Below, one piece after another: positions 18,165 through 27,233 of a DNA stretch of 64,000 bases; position 1 is the stretch's first letter; each line of letters begins with the position of its first letter. Made by a program: the position numbers and the translations under genes. The DNA is from Trinickia terrae (GTDB lineage Bacteria; Pseudomonadota; Gammaproteobacteria; Burkholderiales; Burkholderiaceae): assembly GCF_005144415.1 (NCBI RefSeq), contig NZ_SWJE01000005.1, positions 596,134-660,133 on the forward strand, written 5' to 3'. Below the pieces are notes generated by a model. It saw only the letters and a program-made list of their open reading frames with translations, did no database searches and was not told the DNA's origin.

Positions 18165-19967
18165 ATGTCGATGAGATCTGAATACTGCGGTCTGGTGACC
18201 GAACACCTGCTGGGGCAAACCGTGTCGCTGTGCGGCTGGGTGCATCGCCGGCGCGACCACGGCGGCGTCATTTTCATCGACCTTCGCGATCGCGAGGGCC
18301 TGGTTCAGGTCGTCTGCGACCCCGATCGCGCCGAGATGTTCAAGGCCGCTGAGGGCGTGCGCAACGAATTCTGCGTCCAGGTGAAGGGCGTCGTGCGCAA
18401 CCGTCCGGAAGGCACGATCAACACCGGCCTGACAAGCGGCAAGATCGAAGTGCTGTGCCACGAGCTGACGGTGCTGAACGCGTCCGTCACGCCGCCGTTC
18501 CAGCTCGACGACGACAACCTCTCCGAAACCACGCGGCTCACGCACCGCGTGCTCGACCTGCGCCGCCCGCAGATGCAGGAGAACCTGCGCCTGCGCTATC
18601 GCGTGACGATGGAAGTGCGCAAGTACCTCGACGCGCAAGGCTTCATCGACGTCGAAACGCCGATGCTCACGAAGAGCACGCCGGAAGGCGCGCGCGACTA
18701 CCTCGTGCCGTCGCGCGTGAACGCGGGCCAATTCTTCGCGCTGCCGCAGTCTCCGCAGCTCTTCAAGCAGCTCCTGATGGTCGCGAACTTCGATCGCTAC
18801 TACCAGATCGTCAAGTGCTTCCGCGACGAAGACCTGCGGGCCGACCGCCAGCCGGAATTCACGCAGATCGACTGCGAGACCTCGTTCCTCTCCGAGCAGG
18901 ATATCCGCGACTTGTTCGAGAAGATGATCCGTCACGTCTTCGACGCGACGATCGGCGTGCAGCTCGACGAGAAGTTCCCGGTGATGCAGTACTCGGAAGC
19001 GATGGCGCGCTTCGGCTCGGACAAGCCCGACCTGCGCGTGAAGCTCGAGTTCACCGAGCTGACCGACGCGATGAAGGACGTCGACTTCAAGGTGTTCAGC
19101 TCGCCGGCCAATACCAAGGACGGCCGCGTCGCGGCGCTGCGCGTGCCGAAGGGCGGCGAGCTGTCGCGCGGCGACATCGATGGCTACACGGAATTCGTGC
19201 GCATCTACGGCGCGAAGGGCCTCGCGTGGATCAAGGTCAACGAAGCGGCGAAGGGCCGTGACGGCCTGCAGAGCCCGATCGTGAAGAACCTGCACGACGC
19301 GTCGATCGCGGCGATCCTCGAGCGCACGGGCGCTCAAGATGGCGACATCATCTTCTTCGCGGCCGATCGCTCGAAGGTCGTCAACGACAGCCTCGGCGCG
19401 CTGCGCCTGAAGATCGGCCATTCGGAGTTCGGCAAGGCGAACGGCCTCGTCCAGCCGGGCTGGAAGCCGCTGTGGGTCGTCGATTTCCCGATGTTCGAGT
19501 ACGACGAGGAAGACGCGCGCTACGTCGCGGCGCACCATCCGTTCACGAGCCCGAAGGACGAGCACCTCGAGTACCTCGAGACCGACCCGGGCCGCTGCCT
19601 CGCGAAGGCGTACGACATGGTGCTCAACGGCTGGGAAATCGGCGGCGGCTCGGTGCGGATCTATCGCGAGGAAGTGCAGAGCAAGGTGTTCCGTGCGCTG
19701 AAGATCGGGCCGGAAGAGGCGCGTGCGAAGTTCGGCTTCCTGCTCGACGCGCTGCAGTACGGCGCGCCGCCGCACGGCGGCATCGCGTTCGGTCTCGACC
19801 GCATCGTCACGATGATGGCGGGCGCCGATTCGATCCGCGACGTGATCGCCTTCCCGAAGACGCAGCGCGCGCAATGTCTGCTCACGCAGGCGCCGAGCGC
19901 GGTCGACGAGCGCCAGCTGCGCGAACTGCACATCCGCCTGCGTCAGCCGGAGCAGGCGAAGGCGTAA
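18165..19967 (+). CDS. aspS: Aspartyl-tRNA synthetase
   Basis: 600-residue bacterial-type class II synthetase. It has an N-terminal OB-fold anticodon-binding domain (about 1-105) and the class II core with motif 2 [18 protein letters not shown] near residue 220. A bacterial GAD insertion domain (about 285-415) and motif 3 [10 protein letters not shown] near 539-548 complete it. The start [11 protein letters not shown] fits the family. Many beta-proteobacteria use a non-discriminating AspRS that also charges tRNA-Asn; whether this one does cannot be decided here. Confidence 0.97.
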   Translation: MSMRSEYCGLVTEHLLGQTVSLCGWVHRRRDHGGVIFIDLRDREGLVQVVCDPDRAEMFKAAEGVRNEFCVQVKGVVRNRPEGTINTGLTSGKIEVLCHELTVLNASVTPPFQLDDDNLSETTRLTHRVLDLRRPQMQENLRLRYRVTMEVRKYLDAQGFIDVETPMLTKSTPEGARDYLVPSRVNAGQFFALPQSPQLFKQLLMVANFDRYYQIVKCFRDEDLRADRQPEFTQIDCETSFLSEQDIRDLFEKMIRHVFDATIGVQLDEKFPVMQYSEAMARFGSDKPDLRVKLEFTELTDAMKDVDFKVFSSPANTKDGRVAALRVPKGGELSRGDIDGYTEFVRIYGAKGLAWIKVNEAAKGRDGLQSPIVKNLHDASIAAILERTGAQDGDIIFFAADRSKVVNDSLGALRLKIGHSEFGKANGLVQPGWKPLWVVDFPMFEYDEEDARYVAAHHPFTSPKDEHLEYLETDPGRCLAKAYDMVLNGWEIGGGSVRIYREEVQSKVFRALKIGPEEARAKFGFLLDALQYGAPPHGGIAFGLDRIVTMMAGADSIRDVIAFPKTQRAQCLLTQAPSAVDERQLRELHIRLRQPEQAKA

Positions 19968-20070
19968 GCGGCGCTTGCGCGTGCTTGTTTGGCGGCCGTT
20001 TGCCGGACCAGATCCGGGAAGCGGCCGAGCGCGGCCCGCCAGCGGCATGGCGAAGCATCGAAGCAGTACG

Positions 20071-20095
20071 GAAAAGGCGCGTCACGCGCCTTTTC
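20071..20095 (+). terminator. Terminator after aspS
   Basis: GAAAAGGCGCG (20071-20081) pairs perfectly with CGCGCCTTTTC (20085-20095) across a TCA loop, and the 3' arm supplies the T-run. An intrinsic terminator for aspS, about 80 bases before nudB. Confidence 0.75.
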
Positions 20096-20174
20096 TGCTT
20101 TTTGCGTTACAGTCGCTCCACTGCCTTCTTCGACATCATCGATCGAACCGCGCGCGGTGCGCCGTCCCCGAATC

Positions 20175-20651
20175 ATGCCGAAACCGCTGAAAATTCCCGA
20201 ATCCGTCCTCGTCGTCATCCATACGCCCGAACTCGACGTGCTGATCATCGAGCGGGCCGACCGCCCCGGATTCTGGCAATCGGTGACCGGCTCGAAGGAC
20301 CGGCTTGACGAGCCGCTCGTCGAGACCGCGGTGCGCGAAGTCGCCGAGGAGACAGGGATCGCGATCGGCAGCGCACTGGTGCCGCAACGCGCTCTTGTCG
20401 ACTGGCGCCATCAGATCGACTACGAGATCTATCCGGTCTGGCGCCATCGCTACGCCGAGGGCGTCACGCGCAACACCGAGCACTGGTTCAGCCTTGAAGT
20501 GCCGTATCGCGTCGAAGTGGCGCTCGCGCCGCGCGAGCACACGGCGTATCTATGGCTGCCCTGCGAGGAGGCGGCCGCGCGCTGCTTCTCGTGGTCGAAC
20601 CGCGAGGCAATCCTGCAACTGCCGCGCCGTGTGCGCGGACGTCTCGCATGA
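20175..20651 (+). CDS. nudB: Dihydroneopterin triphosphate diphosphatase (Nudix)
   Basis: 158-residue Nudix hydrolase that removes pyrophosphate from dihydroneopterin triphosphate in folate synthesis. The Nudix box is visible as GSKDRLDEPLVETAVREVAEETGI (residues about 38-61), with the essential REVAEE. The later HNTEHWF-type segment is typical of NudB. Its stop overlaps the start of the phospholipase-D-type gene (ATGA), which suggests coupled translation. The aspS-nudB-cls neighbourhood is conserved in this group. Confidence 0.9.
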   Translation: MPKPLKIPESVLVVIHTPELDVLIIERADRPGFWQSVTGSKDRLDEPLVETAVREVAEETGIAIGSALVPQRALVDWRHQIDYEIYPVWRHRYAEGVTRNTEHWFSLEVPYRVEVALAPREHTAYLWLPCEEAAARCFSWSNREAILQLPRRVRGRLA

Positions 20652-21943
20652 CGGCTGCCGAAGCCGATACCGATACGCGCCGGCCTTTCGCGCGGCTTCG
20701 GCAGACGCTCGCATCGGGGCGGCCCTCGCGGCTGCTCCTCACCGCCGGCAATACGGTGCGTCTTCTGCGCTGCGGCGTGGAGTTCTTTCCGGCGCTGATC
20801 GAACGCATCGACGCCGCGCGCGAATCGGTCGCGCTCGAAACCTACATCTTCTGCGACGACGCGGCGGGGCGCCCGGTTTCCGACGCGCTGATGCGCGCGG
20901 CGCGGCGCGGCGTCCAAGTCCGCGTGATCACCGACGGCATCGGCACCGACCGCCTGCCCATGTTCAAGGACTGGCCCGCGGCCGGTATTGAGCACCGCAT
21001 CTTCAACCCGCATCTGTTCGGCCGCTTCGGCTTCTCTCGCACGCATCGCAAGCTGGCCGTCGTCGACGGCCGGTTCGCGTTTTGCGGCGGCATCAACATC
21101 GTCGACGACTTCGCGCAGAACGGCGGGCGCCTGCCGCATCCGCGCTGGGATTTCGCGGTCGAGTTGAGCGGTCCGGCCGTCGCCCAGGTCGGCGCGGCGT
21201 TCGATCTGCAATGGCAGCGCATCGAGCTCGGCCATCGGCCGCGTCCGCTGCAGGCGCTGGGCTCCGAGGCGCGGGCGTCGTTGCCGGACAATGCGGTCGC
21301 TGGCGCCTTGATGGGCCGCTCGGCGCGCGCGCGGCGCCGGTCGCTGGCGGCGGCGCGAGCAGTTCGGGAGCCGAGCGTCGCGCTTCTTGCGCGCGACAAC
21401 GTCATCAACCGGCGCGCGATCGAAAAGGCCTACCTGGCCGCGATCGGACGGGCGCGCCGCGAGGTGCTGCTCGCCAATCCCTACTTCATGCCGGGGCGTA
21501 AGCTGCGCCGCGCGCTCGTGCGGGCGGCGCGGCGGGGCGTCGACGTGCGTATCCTGATCGGGCGCAAGGAGTTCGCCGCGCTCGACTACGCGGTGCCGTA
21601 TCTCTATCGCACGCTGCTGAGCGCGGGTGCGCGCATCGCCGAGTATGAAAAGACGATGCTGCACGGCAAAGTCGCCGTCGTCGACTCGAATTGGGGTACA
21701 GTCGGCTCCTCGAATCTCGACGCGCTGAGCCTCGTCCTGAACAACGAGGCGAACGTGGTGCTCATCAAGCACCGGGAGATCGAGGCGCTGCGCGACGCGA
21801 TCCTCATGGCCTTCGCCGAAGCCCGTCCGATCGACGCCGCGCACTATGCGGCGCGTCCGCTCGGCGAGCGGCTCTTGAACTGGTTCGCGTATCAGGGCTA
21901 CCGTACCCTCATGAAGCTGCTGACGGTCGGCGGCTACGACTGA
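20648..21943 (+). CDS. clsB: Cardiolipin synthase B-like phospholipase D family protein
   Basis: 431 residues with two HKD catalytic motifs: THRKLAVVDGRFAFCGG near residue 133, and MLHGKVAVVDSNWGTVGSSN near residue 338. This arrangement and the lack of N-terminal transmembrane helices fit the ClsB type, which makes cardiolipin from phospholipids at the inner membrane. The ATG overlaps the nudB stop. A longer in-frame upstream extension falls inside nudB and is not used. The middle segment (about 200-245) is arginine-rich and less conserved. Confidence 0.9.
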   Translation: MTAAEADTDTRRPFARLRQTLASGRPSRLLLTAGNTVRLLRCGVEFFPALIERIDAARESVALETYIFCDDAAGRPVSDALMRAARRGVQVRVITDGIGTDRLPMFKDWPAAGIEHRIFNPHLFGRFGFSRTHRKLAVVDGRFAFCGGINIVDDFAQNGGRLPHPRWDFAVELSGPAVAQVGAAFDLQWQRIELGHRPRPLQALGSEARASLPDNAVAGALMGRSARARRRSLAAARAVREPSVALLARDNVINRRAIEKAYLAAIGRARREVLLANPYFMPGRKLRRALVRAARRGVDVRILIGRKEFAALDYAVPYLYRTLLSAGARIAEYEKTMLHGKVAVVDSNWGTVGSSNLDALSLVLNNEANVVLIKHREIEALRDAILMAFAEARPIDAAHYAARPLGERLLNWFAYQGYRTLMKLLTVGGYD

Positions 21944-22113
21944 GGCGGCTGCGGCCGATTCGCTGTGCCATGCCAGGCGGTCACCACGCAATCGGCAAAA
22001 GGCCCGCTACCTGGGATGTGGCGGCGCCGCAAAAATAGAAGGCTGGCGTGGAGGGCCGCACGCAAGACCCGTGCCGGCAAGACTCGGTTAGACATCGGTG
22101 TCTAATAAAGTCC

Positions 22114-22142
22114 TTGTTTTAGAGATGGTCGCACCCAATAAT
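22114..22142 (+). promoter_or_regulatory. Candidate promoter of the TetR-type regulator
   Basis: TTGTTT (22114-22119), a 17-base spacer and AATAAT (22137-22142) form a plausible sigma-70 promoter in an AT-richer stretch about 50 bases before the regulator start. The match is moderate. Confidence 0.35.
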
Positions 22143-22148
22143 GGTACG

Positions 22149-22185
22149 ACCGTTCTATTTTCAATTTCGGTCATACAAGAACGGT
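22149..22185. promoter_or_regulatory. Inverted repeat, candidate TetR operator
   Basis: ACCGTTCT (22149-22156) is the exact inverse of AGAACGGT (22178-22185), separated by 21 bases, between the candidate promoter and the ATG of the TetR gene. The position suits autoregulation, although TetR operators usually have shorter spacing. Confidence 0.4.
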
Positions 22186-22193
22186 ACAAAGCT

Positions 22194-22793
22194 ATGCGAA
22201 AAGGCGAACAGACACGCGCCGCGATTCTCGATGCAGCATTGGACTTGGCAAGCCGCGACGGGCTCGAGGGCCTCACGATCGGCCTGCTCGCCGAGCGCAT
22301 GCAGATGAGCAAGAGCGGGGTGTTCGCGCATTTCGGGTCGCGCGAGGACTTGCAGGTCGAGGTCGTGCGCGAGTATCACCGCCGTTTCGAGGACGAGGTG
22401 TTCTTCCCGAGCTTGCGCGAGCCGCGCGGGTTGCCGCGCCTGCGTGCGATGCTGCGCCGCTGGACCGAGAAGCGCATCCAGGAAGTGACGACCGGATGCA
22501 TCTACATCAGCGGCGCGGTCGAATATGACGACCGCGGGGACAACCCGGTGCGCGAGCAACTGGTGCTGAGCGTCACGACGTGGCGCGCGGCGCTCCTGAG
22601 GGCCATTTCGCAGTCGATGGAAGAAGGGCATCTGCGCCGGGACACCGACCCGAACCTGATGCTCTTCGAAGTCTATAGCTTCACGCTCGGCCTGCATCAC
22701 GACGCGCGTTTCCTGCATCTGCCGGATGCGGTGCGTCTTACGTGGGCCGCGCTGGAAAAACTGATTGTTTCGTATCAGAGCGAAAGCCGCTAG
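22194..22793 (+). CDS. TetR/AcrR family regulator of the fatty-acid oxidation cluster
   Basis: 199 residues. The N-terminal helix-turn-helix (about 8-55) has the typical TIGLLAERMQMSKSGVFAHFGSREDL. The C-terminal ligand domain is of the type found in regulators beside acyl-CoA dehydrogenases. The start MRKGEQTRAAIL is the normal TetR N-terminus; an in-frame extension upstream runs through the operator region and is rejected. It precedes the acyl-CoA dehydrogenase by 55 bases in the same direction and probably represses the downstream beta-oxidation genes in response to an acyl-CoA (inference). Confidence 0.9.
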   Translation: MRKGEQTRAAILDAALDLASRDGLEGLTIGLLAERMQMSKSGVFAHFGSREDLQVEVVREYHRRFEDEVFFPSLREPRGLPRLRAMLRRWTEKRIQEVTTGCIYISGAVEYDDRGDNPVREQLVLSVTTWRAALLRAISQSMEEGHLRRDTDPNLMLFEVYSFTLGLHHDARFLHLPDAVRLTWAALEKLIVSYQSESR

Positions 22794-22848
22794 CGCTCGA
22801 ACACTTGCGTGGCGGCCGACCTCGTTGCCCCAACCTTTGGAGAGAGTC

Positions 22849-24636
22849 ATGGGACAGTACGCCGCGCCGCTGCGCGACATGCAATTCGTGTTGCACGAGC
22901 TGCTCAACGTGGAAGCCGCCGTCAAGGAGATGCCGAAGCACGCGGACCTCGACGCCGACACGATCAACCAGGTGCTCGAAGAAGCCGGCAAGTTCTGCTC
23001 CGAAGTGCTGTTCCCGCTGAACCAGAGCGGCGACCAGGAGGGCTGCACGTACGCCGGCGACGGCGTCGTGACGACGCCCAAGGGTTTCAAGGAAGCCTAC
23101 AAGCAGTACGTCGAAGCGGGCTGGCCCGCGCTCGGCTGCGATCCCGAATACGGCGGGCAGGGCCTGCCGGCGTTCGTGAACAACGCCCTCTATGAAATGC
23201 TCAACTCGGCGAACCAGGCCTGGACGATGTACCCGGGCCTCTCGCACGGCGCCTACGAGTGTCTGCATGCACACGGCACGCCCGAGCAGCAGCAGACCTA
23301 TCTGACGAAGCTCGTCTCCGGCGTGTGGACCGGCACGATGTGCCTGACCGAGCCGCACTGCGGCACCGACCTCGGCATCCTGCGCACCAAGGCCGAGCCG
23401 AACGGCGACGGCTCCTACTCGATCACCGGCACCAAGATCTTCATCTCGAGCGGCGAGCACGACCTCGCCGAGAACATCGTCCACCTCGTGCTCGCGCGCC
23501 TGCCGGATGCGCCGCCGGGAACCAAGGGCATTTCGCTGTTCATCGTGCCGAAGTTCGTGCCCGACGCTTCGGGCGAGCCGGGCGAGCGCAACGGCATCAA
23601 GTGCGGCTCGATCGAGCACAAGATGGGCATTCACGCGAACGCCACCTGCGTGATGAATCTCGATAACGCCAAGGGCTGGCTCGTCGGCGAAGCGAACCGC
23701 GGCCTGCAGGCGATGTTCGTGATGATGAACGCGGCGCGTCTCGGTGTCGGGATGCAGAGCCTGGGTCTCACCGAAGTCGCCTATCAGAACTCGCTCACTT
23801 ACGCGAAAGACCGTCTCCAGATGCGCTCGCTGACGGGCCCGAAGGCGCCCGAGAAAGCGGCCGATCCGATCATCGTCCATCCCGACGTGCGCCGCATGCT
23901 GCTCACGCAGAAGGCCTACGCGGAAGGCGCGCGCGCTTTCTCGTACTGGTCGGCGCTGCATATCGACATGGAGCTGTCGCATGCCGACGAAGCAGTGAAG
24001 AAAGAAGCCGCCGACCTCGTCGCGCTGCTCACGCCGATCTTGAAGGCGTTCCTCTCCGACAACGCGTTCGAATGCACGAACCACGCGATGCAGATCTACG
24101 GCGGCCACGGCTTCATCGCCGAGTGGGGCATGGAGCAATACGTGCGCGACGCGCGCATCAACATGATCTACGAAGGCACGAACGCGGTTCAGTCGCTCGA
24201 TCTGCTGGGCCGCAAGGTGCTCGGCGACATGGGTGCGAAGATGAAGAAGTTCGGCAAGCTCGTGACCGATTTCATCGACGCCGAAGGCGTGAAGCCGGAG
24301 ATGCAGGAGTTCGTCAATCCGCTCGCGGACATCGGCGACAAGGTCCAGAAGCTGACGATGGAAATCGGCATGAAGGCGATGCAGAACCCGGACGAAGTCG
24401 GCGCGGCGGCCGTGCCGTATCTGCGCACCGTCGGCCATCTGGTGTTCTCGTACTTCTGGGCTCGCATGGCGCGCATCGCGCTCGACAAGGAAGCGTCGGG
24501 CGATCCGTTCTACAAGTCGAAGCTCGCGACCGCGCGCTTCTACTTCGCGAAGCTCTTGCCCGAGACGGCATCGACGATCCGGGCCGCGCGCGCCGGCTCG
24601 AAGACGCTGATGGAAATCGACGAAGCGCTGTTCTAA
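22849..24636 (+). CDS. Acyl-CoA dehydrogenase (long, with C-terminal extension)
   Basis: 595-residue FAD enzyme that introduces the first double bond in beta-oxidation. It belongs to the approximately 600-residue type with an extra C-terminal domain. Seen: MCLTEPHCGTDLG near residue 165 (FAD/substrate region), SGTKIFIS-type strand near 200, and the IYEGTNAVQSLDLLGRK motif near 440, which carries the catalytic glutamate equivalent. AGAGAG precedes the ATG by three bases. The order TetR, dehydrogenase, FadB-like, thiolase shows one catabolic unit. Confidence 0.93.
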   Translation: MGQYAAPLRDMQFVLHELLNVEAAVKEMPKHADLDADTINQVLEEAGKFCSEVLFPLNQSGDQEGCTYAGDGVVTTPKGFKEAYKQYVEAGWPALGCDPEYGGQGLPAFVNNALYEMLNSANQAWTMYPGLSHGAYECLHAHGTPEQQQTYLTKLVSGVWTGTMCLTEPHCGTDLGILRTKAEPNGDGSYSITGTKIFISSGEHDLAENIVHLVLARLPDAPPGTKGISLFIVPKFVPDASGEPGERNGIKCGSIEHKMGIHANATCVMNLDNAKGWLVGEANRGLQAMFVMMNAARLGVGMQSLGLTEVAYQNSLTYAKDRLQMRSLTGPKAPEKAADPIIVHPDVRRMLLTQKAYAEGARAFSYWSALHIDMELSHADEAVKKEAADLVALLTPILKAFLSDNAFECTNHAMQIYGGHGFIAEWGMEQYVRDARINMIYEGTNAVQSLDLLGRKVLGDMGAKMKKFGKLVTDFIDAEGVKPEMQEFVNPLADIGDKVQKLTMEIGMKAMQNPDEVGAAAVPYLRTVGHLVFSYFWARMARIALDKEASGDPFYKSKLATARFYFAKLLPETASTIRAARAGSKTLMEIDEALF

Positions 24637-24650
24637 ACGGCTCTACTCGC

Positions 24651-24676
24651 GCGCCACGTCGCGTTCGACGTGGCGC
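24651..24676. repeat. Hairpin between the acyl-CoA dehydrogenase and FadB-like genes
   Basis: GCGCCACGTC (24651-24660) pairs with GACGTGGCGC (24667-24676) over GCGTTC. No T-run follows, so full termination is unlikely. It may be a processing or attenuation hairpin inside the operon. Confidence 0.45.
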
Positions 24677-24766
24677 GTTACGCTGTCCAGATCTTGCAAC
24701 TGACGTGCGATTGAGCGCGTGCCGCGAAAGGCGCCGCGCCAAAACGCAAACCCCCGGAGGAAAGAC

Positions 24767-27199
24767 GTGAGCAATCTGATCATTCGCAAGGTCGCCGTGC
24801 TCGGCGCCGGCGTGATGGGCGCGCAGATCGCCGCGCACCTGATCAACGCCAAGGTGCCAGTGCTGCTGTTCGACCTGCCCGCCAAGGAAGGTCCGAAGAA
24901 CGGGATCGCCCTGAAGGCGATCGAGAACCTCAAGAAGCTGTCGCCCGCGCCGTTCGGCGTGAAGGAAGACGCGCAATACATCGAGCCTGCCAACTACGAA
25001 GACGATCTCGCCAAGCTCGCCGAGTGCGATCTCGTGATCGAGGCGATCGCCGAGCGGATGGACTGGAAGCACGACCTGTACAAGAATGTATCGCCGCACA
25101 TCGGCGCGAACGCGATCTTCGCGAGCAACACTTCGGGCCTGTCGATCACGACGCTGTCCGAAGGTTTCGCCGACGAGCTCAAGGCGCGCTTCTGCGGCGT
25201 GCACTTCTTCAATCCGCCGCGCTACATGCACCTCGTCGAGCTGATTCCGACGGCGCACACGCGGCCGGAAATCCTCGACCAGCTCGAGACCTTCCTGACG
25301 AGCGTCGTCGGCAAGGGCGTCGTGCGCGCGAAGGATACGCCGAACTTCATCGCGAACCGTGTCGGCATTTTCTCGATCCTCGCGGTCGTGGCCGAAGCGG
25401 CGAAATTCGGACTGCGCTTCGACGAAGTCGACGACCTGACCGGCGCGCGCCTCGGCCGCGCGAAGTCGGCAACGTTCCGCACCGCCGACGTGGTCGGCCT
25501 CGACACGATGGCGCACGTCATCAAGACGATGCAGGACAACCTCGCCGACGATCCTTTTTTCCCCGTCTACGAGACGCCGGCCGTGCTGGCTGGGCTCGTG
25601 CAGGCAGGCGCGCTTGGCCAGAAGACGGGTGCCGGCTTCTACAAGAAGGAAGGCAAGACGATCAAAGTGCTCGATCCGAAGACGGGCACCTATGTCGAGA
25701 GCGGCGCGAAGGCCGACGAGCTGATCGGCCGCATCCTCAAGCGTCCGCCCGCGGAGCGCCTGAAGCTCCTGCGCGAATCGGAGCACCCGCAGGCGCAGTT
25801 CCTGTGGGCGATCTTCCGCGACGTGTTCCACTACATCGGCGTGCATCTCGAATCGATCGCCGACAATGCGCGCGACGTCGACCTCGCGATCCGCTGGGGC
25901 TTCGGCTGGAACGAAGGCCCGTTCGAGGGCTGGCAGGCGGCGGGCTGGAAGCAGGTCGCCGAGTGGGTGCGGGAAGACATCGCCGCGGGCAAGGCGCTGT
26001 CGAAGGCGCCGCTGCCCTCGTGGGTGCTCGAAGGGCCGGTCGCCGAGCAGGGCGGCGTGCATACGAATGAAGGCTCGTGGTCGCCTGCTTCGAAGACGTT
26101 TGCGCCGCGCTCGACGCTCTCCGTCTACGGCAAGCAGGTGTTCCGCGCACCGATCATCGGCGAGACCGTCGATCCGAAGCGCTATGGCAAGACGCTGTTC
26201 GAGACGGATGCCGTGCGCGCGTGGGTCGATGACCGCGCGGGCGAGGACGACGTCGTCATCGTCTCGTTCAAGAGCAAGATGAACACGATGGGCCCGAGCG
26301 TGATCGACGGCCTCGTGCAGGCGATCGAGCTGGCCGAGAAGAGCTACAAGGGCGTTGTCGTGTGGCAGCCGACTTCGCTCAAGCTCGGCACGCCGGGCGG
26401 CCCGTTCTCGGCGGGCGCGAATCTCGAAGAGGCAATGCCCGCCTTCATGATGGGCGGCGCCAAGGGCATCGAGCCGTTCGTCAAGAAGTTCCAGCAAGGG
26501 ATGCTGCGCGTGAAGTACGCGAGCGTGCCGGTCGTTTCGGCCGTGTCGGGCATCGCGCTCGGCGGCGGCTGCGAGCTCGTGCTGCATAGCGCGAAGCGCG
26601 TCGCGCACGTCGAGAGCTATATCGGGCTCGTGGAGGTGGGCGTCGGCCTCGTGCCGGCCGGCGGCGGCCTCAAGGAAGCCGCCGTGCGCGCCGCCGAAGC
26701 CGCGGGCGCGGTCGGCCTGACGAGCGAGATCCTCAAGTTCGTCGTGAAGTCGTTCGAGAACGCCGCGATGGCGAAGGTCTCGGGCTCCGCGCTCGAAGCG
26801 CGTTCGATGGGCTACCTGAAGGCGTCCGACACCATCGTCTTCAACGTGTTCGAGCTGCTCGACACGGCGAAGAAGGAAGCGCGTGCGCTGTCCGCCGCGG
26901 GCTATCGTCCGCCGCTCTCCGCGACGCAGATTCCGGTCGCGGGCCGCTCGGGGATTTCGACCATCAAGGCGCAGCTCGTCAACATGCGCGACGGCGGCTT
27001 CATCAGCGCGCACGATTTCCTGATCGCGAGCCGCATCGCGGAAGCCGTCTGCGGCGGGGATGTCGAAGCGGGCAGCCTCGTCGACGAAGAATGGCTGTTG
27101 GCGCTCGAGCGCCGCGCGTTCGTCGATCTGCTCGGCACGCAGAAGACGCAGGAACGGATCATGGGCATGCTGCAAACCGGCAAGCCGGTGCGCAACTGA
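24767..27199 (+). CDS. 3-hydroxyacyl-CoA dehydrogenase / enoyl-CoA hydratase, FadN-like order
   Basis: 810 residues. The dehydrogenase domain comes first: the NAD loop VAVLGAGVMGAQIA is near residues 9-22 and the FFNPPRYMHLVEL catalytic region near 145. A crotonase-type hydratase domain lies at about 480-700, with the oxyanion glycines in SGIALGGGCELV near 593. This order is opposite to classic E. coli FadB and matches FadN-like proteins. The start is GTG with a strong CGGAGGAAA six bases upstream; the longer frame lacks family similarity. It catalyses the middle steps of beta-oxidation with the thiolase 34 bp downstream. Confidence 0.93.
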   Translation: MSNLIIRKVAVLGAGVMGAQIAAHLINAKVPVLLFDLPAKEGPKNGIALKAIENLKKLSPAPFGVKEDAQYIEPANYEDDLAKLAECDLVIEAIAERMDWKHDLYKNVSPHIGANAIFASNTSGLSITTLSEGFADELKARFCGVHFFNPPRYMHLVELIPTAHTRPEILDQLETFLTSVVGKGVVRAKDTPNFIANRVGIFSILAVVAEAAKFGLRFDEVDDLTGARLGRAKSATFRTADVVGLDTMAHVIKTMQDNLADDPFFPVYETPAVLAGLVQAGALGQKTGAGFYKKEGKTIKVLDPKTGTYVESGAKADELIGRILKRPPAERLKLLRESEHPQAQFLWAIFRDVFHYIGVHLESIADNARDVDLAIRWGFGWNEGPFEGWQAAGWKQVAEWVREDIAAGKALSKAPLPSWVLEGPVAEQGGVHTNEGSWSPASKTFAPRSTLSVYGKQVFRAPIIGETVDPKRYGKTLFETDAVRAWVDDRAGEDDVVIVSFKSKMNTMGPSVIDGLVQAIELAEKSYKGVVVWQPTSLKLGTPGGPFSAGANLEEAMPAFMMGGAKGIEPFVKKFQQGMLRVKYASVPVVSAVSGIALGGGCELVLHSAKRVAHVESYIGLVEVGVGLVPAGGGLKEAAVRAAEAAGAVGLTSEILKFVVKSFENAAMAKVSGSALEARSMGYLKASDTIVFNVFELLDTAKKEARALSAAGYRPPLSATQIPVAGRSGISTIKAQLVNMRDGGFISAHDFLIASRIAEAVCGGDVEAGSLVDEEWLLALERRAFVDLLGTQKTQERIMGMLQTGKPVRN

Positions 27200-27233
27200 T
27201 CGAGTGCGTTTGGCGAGAATTTAGGAGCTACAC

